Origin: Eupeodes corollae
Lineage: Eukaryota > Arthropoda > Insecta > Diptera > Syrphidae
Length of the DNA: 64,000 nucleotides
Assembly: GCF_945859685.1 (NCBI RefSeq)
Contig: NC_079147.1
Coordinates: 105,817,525 to 105,881,524 of the forward strand
Direction of reading: 5' to 3'
Under the pieces are notes generated by a model, which was given only the letters and a program-made list of their open reading frames with translations, made no database searches and was not told where the DNA came from. This document shows, piece by piece, positions 57,420 to 64,000 of the stretch. The position numbers were made by a program, and so were the translations under genes. Position 1 is the first letter of the stretch; each line of letters begins with the position of its first letter.

Positions 57420-58834
57420 AATTTAACGAATAAAAAATGATTAATTCTCCAAAACAATTTTGTGCAGCGACATAAAACGTTTTTAACATCTGGTAAAATC
57501 AAATGGACAATTTCTTTGTTTGTTGGTAAAAATTGAATTTCGACTGAAATATCATTACAAAAATTTGAGATTATGGCTACCAACTAATTTTTACTTATTA
57601 AAAACATTGTTTTCAACATTCAGAACAAAATTTGAGAAAAATCTAATTGACAGTTTTTTAACTAAAAATATAAACTTAAAAAACTCTTAACAAAAGCTGT
57701 TAAAATTGATTTTAGACAGAAAAATCTCCTACAAAATTTGAGATTTTGACTTTCAAATAATTTTAACTTATAAAAAAATGTGTTCTTAACAATTTTGAAA
57801 AAAATCACATTGACAGTTTTTTTGCAAAAAATAAAAACATAAAAAAAAAATTAAATAAAAGTTGAGAAGAATTTATTTTCGATTCATATATCTTTTCGAA
57901 ACTATCAGATATTGGCTTTAAACTACTGTTATCTCCTAAAAAATATTGTTTTTAAAATTCAGCAAAATTTTAAGAAAAATTGAATTGATGAAAAACTAAA
58001 AACTTAAACAGAATTTAAAAAAAATTGGTAAAAACTGAATTTCTATTCAAATATCTTTTCAAAACTTAGAATAATGGCCCCAACTTATTTCATATCATAA
58101 GAAATATTGTTTTCAATATTCGGTACAATTTTGAGAAAAATCTAATTGACAGTTTTTTTTACAAAAAATATAAACCTAAACCAAAAAATTTATAAAAGTT
58201 GGGAAACATTGATTTTCGACTCGTATATCTTTTCGTTATTTTGAAATATTGGCTTTAATCTACTTTTATCTTCTAAAAAATATTGTTGTCAACATTCAGT
58301 TAAATTTTAAGAAAAATCTAATTGACAGTTTTTTTACAAAAAAAAAAAAACAAACCTAAAAAAACAATACTAAAACTCGGTAAAAATTTACTTTCGATTC
58401 AAAAAGCTTTTCAAAAATTAAAAATATTGTCTTCAAACTTTTTTTATATCATAGAAAATATTGTTTTGATATTGAGTACTTTTTTTTTATAAGAATCCAA
58501 CACAATTCAAGAAGAATTAGAACGCAAATTTCGTAAAAATTGATGATCTGTTTTTGATATATCTCAAATTAATTTCATTCATCCAATTTGTACAAATTTT
58601 AGAAATGCTAATTAAATTGCTAAATATTTGTTTTCGACTAAGATTCTATTTAACAAAATTAGATTTTCAAACCAAGCTATTTCATTATTTGAAAAGTATT
58701 GTTGGTAATTTAAAAATGTTTAAGAATAATTCAACAGACAACTTTTTTAACCCAACACGAAAACCAACAAACTTTTAATCGACAGACGGGGTGGGAAGTT
58801 ATCAGTGTGGGTCGCATCCCAGCCTCTTTTTAAG
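57420..58834 (-). mobile_element. Minisatellite-bearing element, copy R4
   Basis: In minus orientation the left terminus (AAAAAGAGGCTGGGATGCGACCCACACTGATAACTTCCCA) lies at 58794-58834. Inside are about seven decayed units of 163-176 bp; the marker ATTGACAGTTTTTT falls at about 57647, 57811, 58146 and 58322, with one marker lost between. The palindromic right end is missing near 57420. Confidence 0.68.
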
Positions 58835-59489
58835 CTTTGTTTTTTTTTTTTTTAATGGTTTACAATGCCTTAACTTACTATCACTCACGTGTTTAAGAAT
58901 GTCGTAAATAAAAAGAGTCTCTTTTTCACTTTCACAAGCTTTTGAGTGTTTATTTAAAATGAAATTAAAGAAAATTTTATAATTTGAATTGAATAGATTT
59001 TCAGATAAACTTCTTCACTTATTTGACAGCTGTTAAGATTCAAACGATGCCTTTTGAATAAGTGAAGGTATGGACTTAAAAATAATTTTATTTGGTTATA
59101 AATTTTCTTAAAAAAATTTATTCTTTTTTTTTTATATAAGAAATAAAAACTTTCAAGATATTCTTCCAAAAATGTTAAAAATTTGTTATCGAGAAAAATT
59201 TCGTTAACAAAAATAGATTTTCAAATCAAACTATTACATATTACAAATTAAGTTTTTAGAAGAATTCAACTGAAAACTTTCTTAGCAAAACATGAAAACA
59301 TACAAAAACAACAAAAAACATTACAATTCTAAGCCACAACACAAATTAGTTGTCCAATTACTAGTAATTCTGGTAAAAACTAAGCCTAAGACTTGTAATT
59401 CGTTCCTAGGTGTTTAGGTTTTCATCAAAGGGCCAAATTGTGACCCTGCCAAACCCAAACCTACAGTAAAATTCTCTATCATCCATCAC
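58835..59489. other. Unassigned AT-rich sequence
   Basis: Poly-T and A-run-rich DNA. Some stretches near 59160-59290 resemble the diffuse ~173 bp unit, but not clearly enough to call. Confidence 0.4.
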
Positions 59490-61000
59490 TTTGAAGGGAC
59501 TTGAGCGGGACTTAAAATATCGCACCGTTCTNNNNNNNNNNNNNNNNNNNNNNNNNNNNNNNNNNNNNNNNNNNNNNNNNNNNNNNNNNNNNNNNNNNNN
59601 NNNNNNNNNNNNNNNNNNNNNNNNNNNNNNNNNNNNNNNNNNNNNNNNNNNNNNNNNNNNNNNNNNNNNNNNNNNNNNNNNNNNNNNNNNNNNNNNNNNN
59701 NNNNNNNNNNNNNNNNNNNNNNNNNNNNNNNAAGTATTTTCTATTTTACCACAAAAAATTCTCCAAGAAGACCTCTTACTCTTCCTTAATTCTTTTTTAT
59801 ATTGTTTTAGAGCTTGTTTGTATAAGTCTTAGTCAGAAGGAGGTCTAGTGTACTTAGATCTATATTGAAGAGTTTGCGACGGCTCTTTCTGAATGGTTCT
59901 AGTTCTTTACGCCACCAATGAGGTTTCTTTTTACCCTTTAAAATGGTTACAGAGCATGAAGTTCTCATTGATTCATTAAAGGCTTCGGTGAGATGATTCA
60001 CAGAAGGTTCTAGTTCATCTATACTGGAGGAGGATTTAAGAAGGTTGTGATCAAACAGTTGTGATAAAGGTTGACGATATTTTTGCAGTTCCTTCTATCC
60101 AAGTTTCTGACCCAAATAAGTTTAAAAAATTTGTATTGGAAGCTGCTTACATTTTTCATTCTCTATTTCTTTTTGGAACACTTGCATCCTTAGAGGTAAA
60201 GACAGTTTCAGTAAAGTTTTTAACATTGGAATCCACATTATCTTTACATGAAACATTTTCAATATTAATATAAACATTTTGAAATTTAAAATTTATTTGT
60301 TTTCTAAATGTTTTCAAGAAAAAATTGTACTTTTTTCTTAGCCGACCACAAAAGATCACAAAAAGCAGGACTATAATCCGAACTAGGAACATTACATGAA
60401 ATAGGTTGCTAAACAAGGCTGGAAACATTGATTACAAAAAGATCAGGATCCAGGGACTACAACGTAAACCAGCAGGAAAATACGTTTAACAATAACGGAA
60501 TAAGATATTGATTGGTAAATATTGTTAGAGGGCAGCCAAAACACTACCCCACGCCTTTGCTCGTCAACAACCTCAATCCCTATGACGACAGTTAAAATAT
60601 CCACGTTACAACTAACAATCACACTTAATGATGGTACAAAACTTTATTAAATCTTGATTCAAATACTTTCTTTTTATATTTGATAAGGATCCAACAGGAA
60701 AATAAATAGAACAAATCTTCACTGTTTCTGATTTTGTAACATTATTTCAATTCCTATGTTCTCTACCACACGAGTTTGAAAAACAATCGAATGTTATATT
60801 GAATTCCTAATAAAGATTGCAACTCCAGCAACAATGTCACCAACTCTATCCATTCGATAGCATTTGAAAACCGATAATGGAAGCCTAATTTCAAGCATAG
60901 GCCATGCTTCCGTAACCAAAGCAAAATCAAAGTTTTTGCTATTATAAAAATGTATAAATTCTAAAAATTTATTCAGTAATTTATATTCAAATTTATATGT
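59490..61000 (-). pseudogene. LINE endonuclease and pre-RT linker (I/LOA/Jockey-like)
   Basis: High to low coordinates: FDFALVTEAWPMLEIRLPLS (about 60870-60930), YRMDRVGDIVAGVAIFIRNS, VVENIGIEI and C(N)VDIL of the endonuclease (60600-60870); DYSPAFCDLLWSAKKK (60345-60395); and NHLTEAFNESMRTSC with KKKPHWWRKELEPFRKSRRK (59880-60001), the WW(R/S).EL...R...R linker before the RT. The RT itself would lie in or beyond the N gap. Frames change several times and catalytic residues such as the SDH motif are not clear. Confidence 0.72.
59532..59731. other. Assembly gap of 200 N
   Basis: Exactly 200 undefined bases, probably a fixed-size scaffold gap inside LINE sequence. Any reading frame that spans it is meaningless. 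Confidence 0.99.
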
Positions 61001-62590
61001 AATTTTAAATCAATAGATTTTGAATACAAAAACTTAGTTGCTAAATATGCGATCACCTCTAATTGATCTTATTTAGTTTTACAAGGATATAAACTTGTAA
61101 TCATCAGCTTCTTTAAGGAAATTAGAGAAAATAGTTAAAAACTTAAATAAATTTACATTTTTGTTTTGTATGCATGTTCCTTTAATTCTTTTTAATTTAT
61201 TTCTATGAGAAAAAAAAACCCTTTTACAAAATGTAAACCCCATCTTATCTTTCTTCTAATGTTTACTTGCTTTCCACTCAAAATCTCAATAATTCTTTTT
61301 AAATGAACAAGACCTTTTTTAAATCACTCTAAAGATTGAACCTTGTTGTATATGTTCATATCTCTATATTCATTAAGATTTTTCAACAAAGGATTTTATT
61401 CTATTATTATTTTCCCTGCTCAATTGTGCTAAGGGCAGATAAATACTAAAGTAAATCACTTTCATAAACACAACAACCAAATACCTACCTACATACATAC
61501 CTACCTTAAAATTATATTTGCCCCCTCCAAAAACATCTAATAAAGCATCAACATAGCTCATAAAATGTCCTTGCCCATTGAAAAATTGTGGCTTAAAAGT
61601 ACATAAACGAATGACAAAGCTGAGCCTTTATTCTTCTCCTGAGTGACTTAAGTAATTTTTCATGACTTTTCTTCTGACAATGCCAATTAAGATTATAAAA
61701 TAAATGCTGTGTGAACAATATCTATAAAAATACAAAAAAGTAATAACCACTTCAAAAATATTCATAACTTTGTCCTTAAGCAAAAGCAAACAAGGAAAAA
61801 AGGACACGCGACGCATTAAAAATTCTCATTAAGTTCAGAAAATATAAAGAAGACAAAAACCAAAGAAAAGAAACGATAAACGATGAGACATACCACACAA
61901 AATGGATGACCGCACCATTTCCGCCTTGAACTCTTTTAATGAAAATGAAAGAATTGTCATAGCGTTCAGTTTTCCGCGTTCGCGAAGCACACCGCAAAAA
62001 GTGAAGAGAACTGAAAGTAAACCAAAGCAAAAAGGGAATTAATTTATTTTTCTTAGCTCATTTTTCAATTTTATAATAACAAAATCATTTCGAACGAATG
62101 AAGAAGAACAAGAGTTGAGTTAAGTCGAAGAAATAAAAAGGATAAACCGCGAACAATATATCTCCGCATACTATTTTTGTGGTCTTATGCAAATTAATGT
62201 CCTCAAGAAGCGTCCTTGATCTGTTCGCAAAGATAAAATAATGAAATCCAACCATTTTTCTAGTTGGCTCGGCTGAGGACGCCGCCGCCGCTGGCGCTTG
62301 CTACGACAACCGACGACCGAACGGCACGCGGTAGGAGCGGTATTATCTTCTTCATCATCGTTGGTCGTCCTATTTTAGAAAACCATTAGTGACGACAACC
62401 ATGAAAAATAAAACATCAAATATTAGTTGAGCACTCCAATTTAAAAGTTTTCCTATTTTAAATAAATTTTTGGTCAATCGCTTTGCAATTTGGATTGAAT
62501 TGATATAAAATAAAAAAAGACTTTTTCAGTGCGCCTACAAGAGTAGTAATACATTTGAATACTTTAAAGAATGTTTTTAATGGGGAATAT
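61001..62590. other. Unassigned sequence with a GC-rich patch
   Basis: Mostly AT-rich. Minus frames at 61373-62030 contain hydrophobic runs but no GPCR signature motifs. 62266-62345 is distinctly GC-rich (GACGCCGCCGCCGCTGGCGC, ACCGACGACCGAACGGC) and could be a 5' UTR or promoter-proximal exon; there is no direct evidence. Confidence 0.4.
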
Positions 62591-62599
62591 AAAGTAGTT

Positions 62600-62905
62600 T
62601 AAAAGGGTGTTTTTTGAGACGTGTGATTTTCAAGGAGAATTAAAAACCATATAATGAAGCTTTTATTATAATGATAGAGTTTGCAATATGTTTTAAAAAT
62701 GATTTTGGGCAAGCGGCCCACGACGCAGTTGGTTTGAATAAATTCCAGCGGGGAGGCCCAATTCATGCCGGTGTTGGATTTTCAAATCTCGCAAAACAAT
62801 ATTCTTCTAAGAACTCTTTCATAAAATGAATGCACACATCTCCATGATCAACTTTGGTGTGTGCTTATGACGACTAAATATTAGACGCAGTGAGCGAACC
62901 GAATT
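62600..62905. mobile_element. Possible DNA-transposon terminal region
   Basis: AGGGTGTTTTTTGAGACGTGTGATTTTCAAGG near 62603 looks like the GGGTGTTTTTT..AG terminal repeat of a widespread insect DNA element, and the following sequence is unlike the AT-rich intron. No second end was found, as the minisatellite element starts at 62911. Confidence 0.3.
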
Positions 62906-62910
62906 ATTTT

Positions 62911-64000
62911 TAACTTCCCATTGGCAGGTATTGTAATCGGTCTGATTTGTCAAATTGATAATTTTGACATTTCTCGACATTTCAAGGTCCCTAGAGTCGA
63001 AATTAAAGATTTTTAAAAAGATGTCTGTAGTGTGTACGTACGTCCGTGTGTCCGTACGTTCGTTACGTTTTTATCGTTGTCCATAGCTCAAGAACCAGAA
63101 GAGATATCTACTTCAAATAAATTTTGTTATACAGAAAGGGCTCTTAAGAAAATTTAATGGGTGTTTTTTTACTATAGCAATTTAAAAAAGTGAACATTTT
63201 AGTTAACCCTAAATATCTCACGAACCAATAAAGCTAGAGACTTGAGGATATTGTAACGTTTTACCAAGCAAATATATTTTTGGAAAATATTATAAGTAAA
63301 GTTTTGTTTTTACAAATAAAAAAACTGAAAAAAAAAACATTTGTCACCTCAAAAATTTTACGAACAAAAACTGATTTTATCTCCAAAACAATTTCGTGCA
63401 ACGTAAAATAACGTTTCAACATCAATTTTAAGAAATATCGAATTTACAGTTATTTGACAAAATATTAAAAACCAAACAAAAAATTAACAAATGTAATAAA
63501 AAATTGGTTGAAGGTTATGGCCTCCAACTAATTTTAACTTTTATAAAATTTTGTTTTTAACATTCGAATTGACAGTTTTTTTAACAACAAATACAAACCT
63601 AAAATAAGTTACAAAAGGTGGTTACTCAAATATCTTTTGAAAAATTTAAGATTTTGGCTTCAAACTAATTTTTTCTTACAAAAAATATTGTTTTCGATAT
63701 TTGGTAAAAATTTGAGAAAGATCGAATTTACATTTTTTTTTATAATAAATAAAAACCCAAACAGAAACAATACTAGAACTTGGTACAAAATTTAATTTCG
63801 GCTCAAATATCTTTTCATAAATTAAAAATATTGGCTTGAAACAAATTTAATCCCACAGAAAATATTTTTTTGGAAATTCAGTAAATTTTGTAGAAAAATC
63901 CAACACTTAATTATTTCATAAAAAAATAAAATCTACAAAAAATGGTACGCAAATTTGGTAGAAATTGATGTTCGGTTCTCGATATCTCGTAAACAATTTA
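62911..64000 (-). mobile_element. Minisatellite-bearing element, copy R5 (runs off the window)
   Basis: In minus orientation the palindromic terminus (TAACTTCCCATTGGCAGGTATTGTAATCGG) lies at 62911, followed by the conserved TTTCAAGGTCCCTAGAGTC, the GTACGTACGTCCGTGTGTCC patch, CCATAGCTCAAGAACCAG, CAGAAAGGGCTCTTAAGAAA and TTAACCCTAAATATCTCACG blocks, all present in R1. At least four decayed ~170 bp units reach the window end. Confidence 0.72.

Noticed and set aside
59491..59832. 113-codon plus-strand frame
   Set aside because: It spans the 200-N assembly gap, and the real coding signal here (LINE linker) is on the other strand.
61373..62030. Hydrophobic minus frames considered as GPCR TM exons
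   Set aside because: No class A signature (N in TM1, D in TM2, DRY, W in TM4) and no fitting splice borders.

Overview
The window is eukaryotic, AT-rich, intron-rich and crowded with decayed transposable elements. Codon usage, splice signals, the TE families and the one recognisable host gene point to a dipteran insect, probably a brachyceran fly with a large genome. The species cannot be named from the sequence.

Host gene. Two exons of one minus-strand amine GPCR are visible. An exon at 26179-26337 carries TM5 and the start of intracellular loop 3. The exon at 4424-5374 carries the rest of loop 3, TM6, TM7 and helix 8. Both have clean AG/GT borders and join in phase 0 across a 20.8 kb intron. 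TM6/TM7 resemble insect alpha2-adrenergic-like octopamine receptors most closely. No exon for TM1-TM4 was found between 26.3 and 64 kb, so most of the window is probably intronic sequence of this gene plus its 3' flank. After the TGA stop the frame stays open for 37 more codons to a TAG, and a consensus GTAAGT donor follows. This suggests stop readthrough or a spliced 3' UTR.

Layout. 1-350: LINE scrap. 763-3583: hAT element nested in an older inverted-repeat element. 3.6-5.4 kb: receptor 3' end. 5.4-7.4 kb: microsatellite-rich intron. 7.4-12.98 kb: mariner remnant, Ty3/gypsy end, a CR1/Jockey-like LINE split by a SINE, an RTE 3' end and a minisatellite-bearing element. 14.4-18.7 kb: second minisatellite element, Jockey-like LINE copies, second SINE. 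21.2-24.8 kb: LINE scraps and a near full-length RTE-like LINE. 27-32.5 kb: RTE deletion derivative, SINE piece, P-element-like transposase relic, mariner scrap, LINE 3' end, hAT end, LOA/I-type LINE with RNase H. 35.2-37.8 kb: one LINE inserted in another. 40-45.5 kb: RTE scrap, minisatellite element, hAT deletion derivative with matching TSDs. 47.4-52.2 kb: pogo/Tigger relic between RTE and LINE pieces. 54.9-58.8 kb: inverted LINE cluster and minisatellite element. 59.5-61 kb: LINE endonuclease with a 200-N gap. 62.9-64 kb: another minisatellite element running off the end.

Most interesting points: (1) the tRNA-derived SINE and the RTE-like LINE share about 33 nt at their 3' ends, as expected of a SINE that borrows its partner's reverse transcriptase; (2) a family of roughly 0.75-1.4 kb elements has internal arrays of a ~173 bp unit and conserved ends, one palindromic; (3) the possible C-terminal readthrough extension of the receptor. 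Every TE coding region seen is broken. No CRISPR, rRNA or functional tRNA gene was found.
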